Positions 53,266-64,000 of a stretch of DNA of 64,000 bases are shown in pieces. Each line of letters opens with the position of its first letter. Positions within the stretch are counted from its first letter, which is position 1. The notes under the pieces are model-generated. The model was not told the origin of the DNA, did not search any database, and saw nothing but the letters and a program-made list of their open reading frames with translations. This DNA comes from Parietaria judaica (lineage: Eukaryota > Streptophyta > Magnoliopsida > Rosales > Urticaceae). The translations under genes and the position numbers were made by a program. The DNA lies in NCBI GenBank assembly GCA_954871525.1, contig OX940870.1:16709501-16773500 (forward strand), written 5' to 3'.

Positions 53266-55121
53266 ACCGCAAAACAATCAGTTGTATTTTCAATAAAGAT
53301 GATTTTATATGATAAATGAATTAAAGCAAGAAAATAGCAAGTAAATTCAATAATAGATTCATATTGGATGAATCTTTAATTGATGAGCATTGCCTGTCGC
53401 TCTGACCAAAAAAATATACTTGATATCATGTACATGCTTGAGATTTGTTCAGCTTAATAAGCTAGCTTCCATGATACAATGGGAAAATTATGAAGTCCAC
53501 CGGCGAACTGATACTTTTTGAACTCTGTTACTGAAAGACCCACGAAAAAGAAACATTGGGAAGCATGAAAATTGAAATTGTGGAGTGAAAATTGAGAAGT
53601 AAATTCGTGTAGGTTGCAATAGTGTATCGAAAGAAGTCAAAGATCACCGTTAATTACATATTCATGATTAATTCAAAATGTAATAAGTTGAATTCTATAT
53701 TCATGATGCTTTTAATCAATATGACCATTTTACGTAGTCGGAACAAATTCCGATAATTGGAGAAACTATTCCTCTCGAGTGTTCGACGTTTCGACCAGTC
53801 TACGCTAACTCAATTTTAATATAACTGCAAAATTTTCAACAAAACTTTTGATTGAATTACACCGAATAAGATTTGTAAGAGACAAATGGACGTACTCTCA
53901 AATTGAAAGCGAACCAGTATAATTCTTTGTTCAAATTTATTTTGTTTAATTTCGCTTTCGGTTTGGAGATTTAGGGTAAAAAGTTTATACAGTGATAAGT
54001 GGTTCACTGTTTTTTTTTTTTAATATAGAAAAAAATATGGAAATAGCTACTGGTCACTTTCAATTCATTGGCTTATATAATAACGATTATAATTAGGCAA
54101 CATATTTATCTAATTAGCTTATGAGCTTAACGAGTATAATAGTAGTACAGGCTCCGTTGAGATATAATAGTACATGATTGTACTGTATAGCGATCATGCT
54201 AGTTGAAATATCTATATATATATAATAATTCAGTTGTACTAAAGTTATATTTAGTGCTTCATTTCTTTAAGAATCTAGTACTATGCTTTGTGGTGAATAT
54301 TATTTTTATTTTTGTTCATGTTGATTTTGTTTATTTTTGTTAATGATTATTGTACGATTACTTATACTTAATATAAGTTCGATCAAATAAGAACTTTCTC
54401 AAGTCTTCCTCTTCTTATTATTCTAAACTTTAATAACACTTTATATCCCATCAAATATCATCATGTAAACAACAATGTATCAATATGATAGGGACGCCTT
54501 ATATATCATTCCTAACAAAACTACTATATATATACATTGAAAAATACTATATTTTCAACCTTAGAAATACGGCCATTTCGCCTTGTATACGATGTCTAAC
54601 AAAACTACTAAACATTTAAAATATTATATTTTTCAACTAGAAATACGGCTCAAATGACTCAAAACATTCTCACCGAGGTTTTAGCGACGACGACGACAGC
54701 TATGTCGCAATACAACGTCTTTTTATGAGAGTTAATAAAAAAAAATTAATATAGTACAAAAGGTCTTGAAGAAATATAGACTAGAGGATTGAGAAAATAG
54801 GTTGTTAATATAAAAAGCATATATGCATATATGTTTATGATCATGACTTTATGATTACTTAATTGATTCATTTTCCACGCCTGATGATGCAATTAATTAG
54901 AAGATGAATAAAATAAGAGACAGAATCAAGGTGGGTCATGTCTCTCCACTCTTGGATCACATTTTTTTGTAAGTTGATGTTTTTATTAGTGAAGCTCAAA
55001 GTTTGATTAGACTGTTGTGGGGGAGCAACTTTCTCATCATTTTATGCACGTCAATCCACATCTTTTTCTTCTTATTCGTAGAGTATAAAACCATATTAGG
55101 TATTTGTTTCGATAACTTTAC

Positions 55122-55158
<37 letters not shown>

Positions 55159-57125
55159 TTCCACATACACATACTATGTATACATCATTTATAGGGAGAC
55201 TCGGAATAAAAGAATAAATAAAGGGCTGAATGATGTGTGTGAGGGGATAGGCATGCATTATTAAAGGTAATAAATATAAGAATAAAAATTGAGGCATAAG
55301 TATTAAATAAGTCAACTGAAATTACCGATATATTCTCAAAACTTAAACTTAACAACAAATTAAAGTACGAAAGTCCATAAAATACTTAAGAACGAGTAAG
55401 GGTATGACAAAGTCACTTGTTAACGGTCAAATGTTTTTTTTTCGAGAAATATTACGATATAACCTATAAGTACATTAGAGTCGACAAATTAACGTCACTA
55501 AAATATAAGCGTACGTCGCTGCAAAAATTCCTTAATTCTATAAAATTGAACTATTGAATACTCAATCTCTTATTGAACGTTAAGGTAAGTAACACGTGTC
55601 CATCACCACCACCCTATGAGTAAATGGGAGGAATTCGAATGAACTTATAACCAGAATTTTAAATGATCTACTATCAACTAATTGCAAGTGATATTAATTA
55701 AATTAATTACGCATGTGGCTTCTTGAGAATAACACTACGTTCTGCTTTATTCCTTGGTAAGTTCGGCCAATAATATTCCCCTAATTTGCTTAACTTTATC
55801 AATCGAAAAAACAAGACGAAAAATATTTTCCACAAAAAAGAAAAGGTAAGAAATAGTGAAAGATACCAAAAGAAGAAAAATCCTAAACGCATCATGGATC
55901 CTTTCATTAATTCCTTGCCCTAATTGATCATTAATATATGTGCTTTATATATATAAGAATACTTTCTCAAGAAATTCTCTCACAATAAATGGTGCAACAT
56001 GCCAACGTGTGTATATATATATATATATATAGATATATATATCACATCAAGGTTATTATCATATTACATATCTAATATGATAAAGTTCAAGCTATTAGTA
56101 GAGACAGAGCTTTGATATGATTGATTTAATGTCATATTAACATGTCAATTGCTCTCTATAAGTAACATATTATTGCTCATAGGAAATAATATTTGGAGAC
56201 AGGAATTTAATCAGACTATTAACTTGATGTGAAAACTTAAGCTAATAGCCGCGTCACTTTAGAACAGAATTATATATGTATATATATACAGTATGTCAAC
56301 AACAATTCATCGTTTGTCGTATTTTTTTCTCGGATTTTCCTTTTCACTATCATGCGTGGTTTAACCCAGATATATAAGCATATGCCTTGACCTTTTTTAT
56401 GTTTTGAGAAGCGCTCCTGTGTGGCGCCCAATTGTGATGGACCAAATTTTTTTGTCTCGAGAGTCGGAATTGAAGTACAGCTTACAGAATCGAAGATCTT
56501 GATGATACCCAAAATTAAAATTCGACTGTTTCAATACACTTTAAAGTTTTTGCAATTATTTTATGTTGTTTATATATATATATATATATAGATATTTATT
56601 ATCGTGTTTTTTACTTGATTATTTAAACCTTATATTTCATTTTGTATAGGTTAGATATGATCGAAGCAATTTTGTGTTTGATTTCTTTAGAAGAAATTTG
56701 ATGCTCTAAATCAGCTATATGAGTAAGTATTGTATCAATAAATTTCAAAAAAGGTCTTCTATTGCAAATTAACGACCAGAATTCTGATTGTTTCTTCCTA
56801 ACTTCCCTTGCATCAATATAGTATTCTCACATTATTGTTGTGTTTATATGGAGAAACACATAATAATTATTATTGTTATTGAATAAGAAACGATAATAAT
56901 AAAGCAACAACTAATAATGATAGTAATCAGGAATATAAGCAAATTAAATATACATACATATATACCAGGGTATATAAGTTTCCCAATTGCCTATATATAA
57001 ATATTCATAATTAATTTCTATGCTACAAGGGACACAATTTTATTTTTTTTGTGTGGATGCCGTACGCTAATTATCCCCACCAAAGTTCTTCGTGATATCA
57101 CAAAAACATAACACCCACCTTAAAA
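53266..57125. other. AT-rich spacer
   Basis: No gene recognised. A loose direct repeat of about 83 bp is at 54494-54648 (CTAACAAAACTACT and AGAAATACGG shared), with TA microsatellites near 55124, 56010 and 56570. Confidence 0.55.
55124..55155. repeat. (TA)n microsatellite
   Basis: About 16 TA units. Confidence 0.95.
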
Positions 57126-57217
57126 ACATATTCATATGCATACACACGCACACAATAAATAAAAGAATATAAATAAAAGAATATATATATATATATAATA
57201 GAAAACATATTCATATG

Positions 57218-57514
57218 TGATGTAGAGCGGACTATGGATTAACACAAGAATGCGTCTCAAGAATGTGTCTCAACGAGTATGAAACTCGGAATTCAAAGCA
57301 AAAGTTTCAAAATTTCTATTCAATCCTAAGCTCATCAAAAAATAATCCCAAGCCAGCCCTTAAATAACTAGGGTTTAACGAGAAGGAATTCACCAAGAAA
57401 ATAGGAAACCTAAGAAACCTAATCCACAAATATCTCTAACTAAAAAAAGGGAAATAAATAATAAATAATTAAACTTAATAAAACAGAAAATAAATATTGG
57501 AAATATCCGCATCA
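57218..57514 (-). repeat. 3' LTR of element H
   Basis: 297 bp, beginning TGATGCGGATATTTCC on the minus strand directly after the ORF stop region and ending GCTCTACATCA. It is longer than and noticeably diverged from the 5' LTR (251 bp), so the insertion is old. Confidence 0.85.
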
Positions 57515-58313
57515 TTCTCTCGGCGTTGAGAAAATTCGTCCTCGAATTTCTTGGGGCGAGTTGGTAGTGGACTCATGTGGTTCATCGAAGTCGGGCGTCG
57601 CGAGAGTTATGTCGGGCGGCTTGTCTGGTGGCTCCTTCGCACACTTAATTATTGGCCGCACGCGGAACTCGTTACGTTGTTCGTCTTCCTCGGATATCTC
57701 CTTAGATTTTAAACCAAAAACTAATTTTGGATTCTTCACGTCTTTCTCAATGCGAGCAAGGAATTTTTTTCTTGAGAAAAGGTTGCTCGGGCTCCGCAAA
57801 ACATCTATCTCCACCGTTGTGCTCAAACACGACATATGAACCACACAAAATATAGTCGTGTCCCTCTCAAATTGCTTCTCTTCCTCGTCGGCCTCCTCAA
57901 GCCCGACCTCATCATACACGGACTCCTCTTGCTCGGTGCAGTCGTTGTCGTCGTACACGGCCTCGTCATGCACGATATCGGCGTACTTCACCTCGTCGTA
58001 AACGAGCTCGTCGTAAACGGCTTCGTCATACTCATCGTACACGGGTTTGTCATACTCCGTCTTGCCGTAAACGAGCTCGTCGTAAACGGCTTCGTCATAC
58101 TCATCGTACACAGGTTCGTCATACTCCATCTCGCCGTAAACTGATTCGTCGTACACGGCCTCTCCGTGCTCCGCCTCATCGTACGTCGATTCGTCGTATT
58201 CCGGGATAGCCACCTCGAACGCCCCTACCCTTCGCTCATCTTCTGGGACCGTCGCACGTCCAAAATTCTGCCCGGACAGGTTGGCTTGGTCGTCCTCGGT
58301 GTCCGATGCAACT
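57512..58313 (-). CDS. Acidic Tyr-Asp-Glu repeat ORF of element H
   Basis: Open on the minus strand from just after a TAA near 58313 to about 57512. No ATG begins the frame: the peptide passes through GAFEVAIPEYDESTYDE, so it probably continued from the upstream gag before a CAA-to-TAA type change. The N-terminal half is a repeat of YDEAVYDELVY type in 23-residue units (69-bp DNA period at 58004 and 58073). The C-terminal half includes NLFSRKKFLARIEKDVKNPK, which recalls the linker between protease and RT of chromovirus pol, and ends in RGRIFSTPRE, like a gypsy polyprotein terminus. No enzymatic motif. The repeat may be a disordered, strongly negatively charged gag-type segment. I do not recognise the protein as a whole. 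Confidence 0.55.
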
Positions 58314-58467
58314 TATCGTGGGAGAGAGGGATGGGGTCTAGTTTGACGATGGAAGGTCTGGAACACAGTAACCAGGGGGGACGATGGAAGGTCAGGAACA
58401 CACTAATGGGAGGAATATAGCGTTGAGTCTTTGCTGATGTTGATGATGATATAATGAAGGTTTTGAC

Positions 58468-58581
58468 TCAGGACTCGTCTCGGCGTCGTTGCTCCGTTTG
58501 ATTCTGCACTAGTGTAGCCATCTGACGGGTTAGCAATTTCACATGAGCACGCAATCCGTCGACCTCTTCTCGTCTCACCAT
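58468..58581 (-). pseudogene. gag-like N-terminus of element H
   Basis: An ATG at 58581, about 60 bp after the primer site, opens 37 codons (MVRREEVDGLRAHVKLLTRQ then MATLVQNQTEQRRRDES) ending in TGA at 58468. The heptad-like 'LRAHVKLLTRQMATL' resembles the coiled-coil starts of plant gypsy gag proteins. The main gag core is missing. Confidence 0.5.
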
Positions 58582-58656
58582 ATCCTCTACGAAAGCTTCG
58601 TGAACGACTCGCTTCTTCGGTGCCTCTGCACAGAAACGAGTAGCTCTGATACCAAC

Positions 58657-58907
58657 TGATGTAGAGCGGAACTACGGTGATTAACGGGTCTCTGCGAGTA
58701 GAAAACTCGACTTCTCTCAAAGCAAAAGCTTGAAATTTTTATTCATAATGGTTGCATATAACAAAACGTTAACCAACCTTATAAAAAGATTAGGGTTTAA
58801 ACTGATTCCAAGAAAATGGGAACTAACCCTATTATCTCTCTAATTAAAATAAAATAAAATAATAAATAATAAATAAACTTAAATATATTAATATTTGATC
58901 GGCATCA
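58657..58907 (-). repeat. 5' LTR of element H
   Basis: 251 bp on the minus strand, TGATGCCGATCAAATATT to GCTCTACATCA, followed by GT and the primer site TGGTATCAGAGC (58643-58654). Confidence 0.85.
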
Positions 58908-58912
58908 ATATG

Positions 58913-60220
58913 CATACACACGCACACAATAAATAAAAGAATATAAAAAATGGAAAGGAAAATATATATATATATATATAAATATATGAAAATCTCTATA
59001 AATAAATAATGTTGGAACCACCAAAATTTTATATTATCGAATTATTAAATTTATAAACTATTAGTTATATAATCATTGCAATTGGAAAAAAAAAAATCTT
59101 TAGGTTAAGAATATTGTAACCATAATACATAGTTTGAAGAAGATATATATGAAATAGAATTTGTTTCATGCAACAGTGTAGTTGTAGCGACAATCACTTT
59201 GAATTTTATTTTATTTTATTTTTTTTTTAATCAAGAAAATACAAGACTATGCCTTCTTAATGTCATGCAGAAGCTTAGAATTGAAGTCGAATGAGATATA
59301 AATTTCAAGAATAAGCAAATAACTTCATAATCATATTTTAAAAATACTACATGATTAGCTGATTAGTTTAATTTGTTTCTATTTAAAATGATTTCTTAAT
59401 AGTTATGGAATTTTATATTTTATTTATACGTTAATTAATACTTATATATGTAATTTATTATTTTTATGTTAAAATATTAATTTACATATCAGTTGGGACC
59501 TGTACTTCTAATAAAATTATAATCTTATAAATTTAACGGAATTTTAATTTAGCTAGTAAGGCTTTCAAATCTGGACCAGGCAAAACTATAATTTAAACGA
59601 GGTTATTAATTTATCGAGATAAAAACCGTACATATATCCAATTTCAGTGTTGTACGGCCAATATTTTGGCTTAGTACTCATTCCATAGATGCAATCTTCA
59701 TATTTTGGTCATACATAACTCAATTATTTAAAATTAAATTTCTGATTATACCCTTACTATAAAAGAAGAAGAAGAAAAATAAACAGAGATGTGAAACTTT
59801 GTGCATTAAACAACTGGAGAATTTCGTCTAAAAGCTTTACTTAGTCCTTGTGTTTGTCATCTGAATTTCTGGCCTCTTTTTTTTTTGTGTGTGTGTGAAA
59901 TTTTGATACATTTATCCACCTAATATATTAATCTTCTTACTTTACAAGAATATATATATAAACATATATATATATATATATAATCAACCATTTAAAGGTT
60001 TGTGGCAAAAGGAGAAAGATGTAAGATATGAAAAGTTGAAGGAAGGTATTTTGCCCCCCTTTAGAAAGTGATAATATATAAATTGATTTTAAGCAAAGGC
60101 GAAGCTAAAAATTTATCTAGAAGATCGATGTCCGAATGGTAACAACGAGCTAGAACATAAACTATCTTATTATCCAAGAAATTCAATGTAAGAAACAAAG
60201 ATATTAGTAATATAAGTAAA
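58913..60220. other. AT-rich spacer
   Basis: The first 40 bp repeat the sequence left of element H (GCATACACACGCACACAATA). The rest is AT-rich with short TA and TG microsatellites near 58965, 59885 and 59960; no gene seen. Confidence 0.6.
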
Positions 60221-60225
60221 AACAT

Positions 60226-60814
60226 TGTTGATGTCGGATTTCGTCAAATCCATCCTTAACATAACGCGTGCTATTATGGCCCAAAAACGACGTCAAATAG
60301 AGGCAAGAAATATGTTGACCGTAGTCAACATAAAAGCCCTGTTTGTGAGGGAAGGCTCAACCCATGAAGAAAGGCCAAATTCGCAGAAAAAACCTAAAGT
60401 GAAAAGGCTCAATCAACCCTAACCCTATAAATAATAAAAGAAACTTCATTAAGAGGGGATCCAAAAATTCAACCGAGAGACATTCAGCCAAGAAGAAAGA
60501 GAAAGAGAGGAAAGAGAAAGAAGAGAGAAGAAAACCAACGAAACAAAGAAGAAAAAGAAGAGATCAAGCAAACCCACATTGAACTACATGATGACCTGAT
60601 CCCGGTTCGCCGGGTACGTAGGCAGCCTCGTCGAGAGCGGCGTGGTGCGGCATCAAATCATATCTTTATCATTATTCTTCGATTGTCCAAGCTAATAAAC
60701 GGGAATAACCGAGTCCTTTCGGGATAAATAAATCAGGGAATAATCGTGTATATATTTTATTGCGTTCTTTACGGTTTTCCTTATGACTGTAAGGTGGTGA
60801 AAATCGCCCCTGCA
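60226..60814 (+). mobile_element. Solo LTR J of a gypsy-type element
   Basis: 589 bp bounded by TGTTGATGTCGG and CGCCCCTGCA with the 5-bp duplication AACAT on both sides (60221-60225, 60815-60819). It has a TATA box (TATAAATA, 60426-60433), a long purine-rich GAAGAAAGAGAAAGAGAGG leader and the GGGTACGTAGGCAGCCTCG box (60612-60630) shared with the Tat-like LTRs. No internal sequence on either side, so it is a solo LTR left by LTR-LTR recombination. Confidence 0.85.
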
Positions 60815-60819
60815 AACAT

Positions 60820-61328
60820 AACATAAAAAATAGATCAAATTCAAAAACCAGGAAATAAAACTTGTTTTCCACTGGAGAACAAGAAATGAGATAAAAATGT
60901 AAAGAGATAGAAAGAAAGAAAAAAAAAAGTCTAAAGTGCACTAGCTATAATAGGGTTGGCTATAAATTATTGATAATACAAATTAATTAAGATTTAGAGA
61001 AAATAAATGATCTATTAAATTGAAAAGCTCTGCCGACTAAGTATATATTAACCACGCAAATCTTAGCCCTAATCAATGTTAAAGTCAAATTAGGAATCAC
61101 AACAATGATTAAATGTGAGATTTCATCTATCCCTCATGCTTCTAGGGTTAATTAACCCTAATCTCCGCTAGTAAGTTTTATTATTATATATTTAGGTCGG
61201 TGCAATCCCCAACTTAATTATATTACAAAATATATACTAAGTGTTTAGTTCTTTCCATTGAGTCAATATCGTAGCTGTTTGACTTGGCTGGCACAAAAGT
61301 TGTTTAGATGATTATGAGTTAAATCGTA

Positions 61329-61388
<60 letters not shown>

Positions 61389-62211
61389 TATTATTATATT
61401 GGAAGATTGCCTGCTGCTATATAAATGGAATTTACTTCTTACTTGACGGTAAACCCTTTTCACCAATGCTTTTTACTTCTTACAAATACAATGAATGATT
61501 ATAGAATTGAATAACTTATTCATAGACTACATATATCTTCGCTTGGTCGATAATAGGAGTAGTAAGTTTTTAATGGTTCTTACTTCTTATAATAGAGTTT
61601 CAGTGAATAAAATTTGGTTACGTGTGCGTTGCAGCTCATACCATGTATGAAACCCAAAAGCATCATCATGGGCCATATTACTTACAAAATAAGAAGACTG
61701 TTGATCCAATAAATCCGCATCACAAGCCCATCATCTAAATGTGAGCTCTAACCCATGGACTATATCAAGGAGAAGGAAGATAATTAGTGTCACGAGAGTT
61801 TTTAGTTTCCTGATTACCTGAATTCTATATGTATATAGCAAATTACTCCATTGCATTTTGTATTTGATTTTTGGATGATTCGGTGGCCTATTTATTGTTT
61901 GCTGAGAGTACAAATGGACAGAAATGTGGAGTGTCACACTTTATAGTTTATACCACATATATTTGGATCTGTTCTCGTCAAAAATTAAATTAAATTTAAT
62001 ATATTATTTTTAAATATATTTTTAATTTAAACAGTTTGATCTTGAGTAATTCAAGTAAATCGAAATGATTAGATAAAACCGAAGAAGTAAAAAATCTCTT
62101 TTTTTTTAGTTCTCCAACTAAAAATCTGAATATTTATATTAAATTGAAAAAAAAATCCATTTTCTTTTATGTTTTTAAACCTAAGAGTTGTCAGATTTTA
62201 AAAAATTTAAA
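60820..62211. other. AT-rich spacer
   Basis: No gene recognised. Contains the TTA microsatellite at 61328-61396 and scattered A- and T-runs. Confidence 0.6.
61328..61396. repeat. (TTA)n microsatellite
   Basis: About 23 TTA units with one interruption (ACTATT near 61385). Confidence 0.95.
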
Positions 62212-62216
62212 ACCAT

Positions 62217-63719
62217 TGTTAATGCATAAAAATGACTTTAACTTAGAGCCGGATCCAAGGTTCAGGCTCTGAGCTAGACCCGATGAACACATGGATAATT
62301 GAATGTTGCGTCAATGCGGGTCGACTGATGATCGTCAAAGCAGGAGGCGAGTCCTTCGTATTCGGTGAGCCTCCGAGGTGTTCTTCGCGATCCTTGCTGA
62401 ACTTCCTTGGCGATCTCCTCGTCTAAGCAAACTCTTGGTCTTGGCCAAGCTCCTCGTCTCAGTGAAGCTCCTTGTCTAGGAGAACTCTTGTCTTGGCGAA
62501 GCTCCGGTGCATTCTTGATTATTTTTCATGATTTCATTTCCCTGGCGAGCTCCTGTTGCGAGGGAAGACCTGCAAAAAAAAAGGTAGATCGGGCCTGTGC
62601 CCCGTCCTTATAGTAGGGCGAGGCTGCCTACGTATCTCAGTTTAAGAGAATAGAGTCTCACTTTGTTCAGGGTTAGTTAATAGCGGGTGACTCAAGATGT
62701 GGCTTGACTCGTCAGAAGTGCCGATGTTGGATGCACGAAGGTGACCTTTGCCAGTGGAGAGGGTATTACCGGCGAGCAGGTGTTGACGAGCTCGTATGAC
62801 GAGGGCCTTGATCAACGAGGGTAGCCTTGGCGACGCCTGATGATATCAGGAAAAGCGTATGACCACATCAAAAAACTCCTCTTTTGGCAAGGTTCAATCT
62901 CTTGGTAAGTCTCAGCTCTGTACGGTTCTTCTTGACGAGCCTAGTGGTGCCAAAGGCACCGACTTAGGCGGGAACATGAGGAGGTCGATTTTCTAGAGAG
63001 ACAAAGAAGAGAGAGACGCTCTGGAGAAAGATGTGTGAAAATGTGTTGAAGTTAGGAGGAGAATGGTCCTATTTATAGGTAAATGAGGTAACCACTTCTC
63101 TCTGAATCAGGGAAAATCAATTCCCATTAATTGCAAAAAGGGGGCCACGAATTTGACCTTGCCAGGGGGCCTTGTCGTGGCTCCTCCTTATGGCGAGGGC
63201 CTCGTCGGTGCTCTTTAGCTCGTCTATAGTGCCTTCCGTATATCCACGAGCTTGTATGTTGAGTCCGGGAGAATCTAGAAGACTTCTTGAGGATCTTCAT
63301 AAGATCAGATCTCCTTGTCATGTGAAATTATTTTGAGTTATCCCTTTGTCATGCTATGGCGAGATAACTCGTCATGGCGAGGGGGCTCGTCAGGGGACCT
63401 CGTCGGGAGGCTCCTTGGGGACCTTGTCGGACTACCTCATCTGGATGCTCTTCAGGCGACTCGTCGGGGACCTCGTTTGGGGGCTTCATTGGGAGGCTCG
63501 TCAGGGACCTCGTCAGGAGCCTCATCAGGAGACCTTGTCGGGAAGTGCCTTTTTTTATCATGGGGCTTGTCTTCTTCATCTTTTTGGCTTCGAGCCTCGC
63601 CAAATGCTTTGGGTCTTGGGCCTATGGTCTTCGACTTCGTCGGTGGGCTTTGGGCTTTGAATTTCAGTACTGGGCCTTGACTTTCATTGATGGGCGCAAT
63701 TTTTATATAGTCAAGGACA
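62217..63719 (-). repeat. 3' LTR of element I
   Basis: 1503 bp. The start on the minus strand is TGTCCTTGACTATATAAAAA, the end TTTTTATGCATTAACA. It contains CGTCAGGGACCTCGTC-type minisatellite repeats (63370-63550), a TATA box (63070-63077), the CTTTCTCCAGAGCGTCTCTC leader, the TACGTAGGCAGCCTCGCCC box (62616-62635) and the T-run/GCAGG block (62566-62582). Confidence 0.85.
63070..63077 (-). promoter_or_regulatory. TATA box in LTR I
   Basis: ACCTATAAATAGGACC on the minus strand, followed by the CTCCAGAGCGTCTCTC leader as in LTR F. Confidence 0.6.
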
Positions 63720-64000
63720 TATGTAAATGATTTAAAAGGGATATGATTTTATTCGATTTTTGGAACTTTGGAGGTTCATAGGCGCGCTTTGTAATACAAA
63801 GGCGTTTTGAATTAATTTTGAACTCCGAAAATAAATCCAAAAATAAATAAATAAAATCAAGTGCTATAATAATTGAGAGAGTAAATAAATACTTTGAAAA
63901 TAATAATTACGCATTAATTTTAAAACTTTAAAAAGCTCTTTAATTGATGCGCAACTTTAATTGTAATAAAACCATATATAAATAAATCATGAAAACCCCG

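Larger units (their letters stand above)
57218..58907 (-). mobile_element. Element H: short non-autonomous LTR retrotransposon
   Basis: Complete small element of 1690 bp. LTRs lie at 58657-58907 and 57218-57514, both starting TGATGC and ending CTACATCA on the minus strand, with the 5-bp duplication ATATG on each side (57213-57217 and 58908-58912). The primer site TGGTATCAGAGC is at 58643-58654 and a purine-rich GCCGAGAGAA precedes the 3' LTR. Inside are a 37-codon gag-like start and an acidic repeat ORF; no protease, RT or integrase. It is larger than typical TRIMs and appears to be an internal-deletion derivative of a Ty3/gypsy (chromovirus-like) element. Confidence 0.88.
62217..64000 (-). 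mobile_element. Element I: 3' end of a Tat-like gypsy element, running off the window
   Basis: LTR at 62217-63719 on the minus strand, then 63720-64000, which matches the AT-rich 3' region of B (about 35030-35220) in the complementary orientation (CACTTGATTTTATTTATTTA; TATGAACCTCCAAAG). The internal part therefore continues to the right of the window and this LTR is the 3' one. The PPT and about 230 bp that separate this region from the LTR in B are missing here. Left flank ACCAT (62212-62216) would be the target duplication; its partner is outside the window. Confidence 0.78.

Noticed and set aside
57561..58144. Plus-strand ORFs opposite the YDE-repeat ORF
   Set aside because: Leu/Val-rich readings of the complementary repeat. 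The minus-strand frame agrees with the element's orientation, primer site and LTRs.

Overview
This 64-kb window looks like repeat-dense, gene-poor nuclear DNA of a flowering plant, probably a eudicot, although the species cannot be read from the sequence. The grounds are Ty1/copia elements primed from initiator tRNA-Met (TGGTATCAGAGC sites), Tat-like Ty3/gypsy elements with an antisense spliced ORF, a plant-type hAT transposase with short introns, and AT-rich spacers with long microsatellites. I found no convincing host protein-coding gene, rRNA, functional tRNA or CRISPR array.

Layout, left to right. (1) 1-8324: the 5' part of a minus-strand non-autonomous Tat-like gypsy element (element A): LTR, gag with 87-bp coding repeats, protease, RNase H-like ORF, a 47-bp tandem array and an antisense ORF. 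(2) 8325-10234: AT-rich spacer. (3) 10235-27145: a three-level nest. A gypsy LTR (F, plus) is split by copia element E (minus, 11281-26936), whose RT/RNase H region is split by copia element G (plus, 12401-22791; TSD TAACT). (4) 27252-42780: gypsy element B (plus; TSD AATAC), a relative of A. Its 3' LTR is broken by copia element D, of the same internal family as E, and the junction also carries a second copy of B's right terminus. (5) 43269-46339: a hAT transposon (minus) in an AT microsatellite. (6) 46340-57217: AT-rich spacer with a hairpin, a very short tRNA-like SINE, two MITE-like elements and a gypsy-LTR-like fragment. (7) 57218-58907: a small non-autonomous LTR element H (minus; TSD ATATG) with a Tyr-Asp-Glu repeat ORF. 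(8) 60226-60814: a solo LTR J (TSD AACAT). (9) 62217-64000: the 3' end of another minus-strand Tat-like element (I), running off the window.

Nothing here forms a host pathway. The functional logic is that of retroelements. Copia elements D and E carry gag, protease, integrase, RT and RNase H, all damaged. G keeps an intact gag and RT but lacks integrase. A and B lack RT and integrase altogether, carry altered residues at the protease and RNase H active sites, and share the same gene order, so they look like one long-lived non-autonomous lineage that would need a helper. The most notable observations are that lineage with its spliced antisense ORF and swapped satellite arrays, the B/D junction rearrangement, the roughly 91-bp SINE, and the acidic YDE-repeat ORF of H.

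All boundaries and TSDs were read by eye. Family names rest on motif recognition, not on searches.
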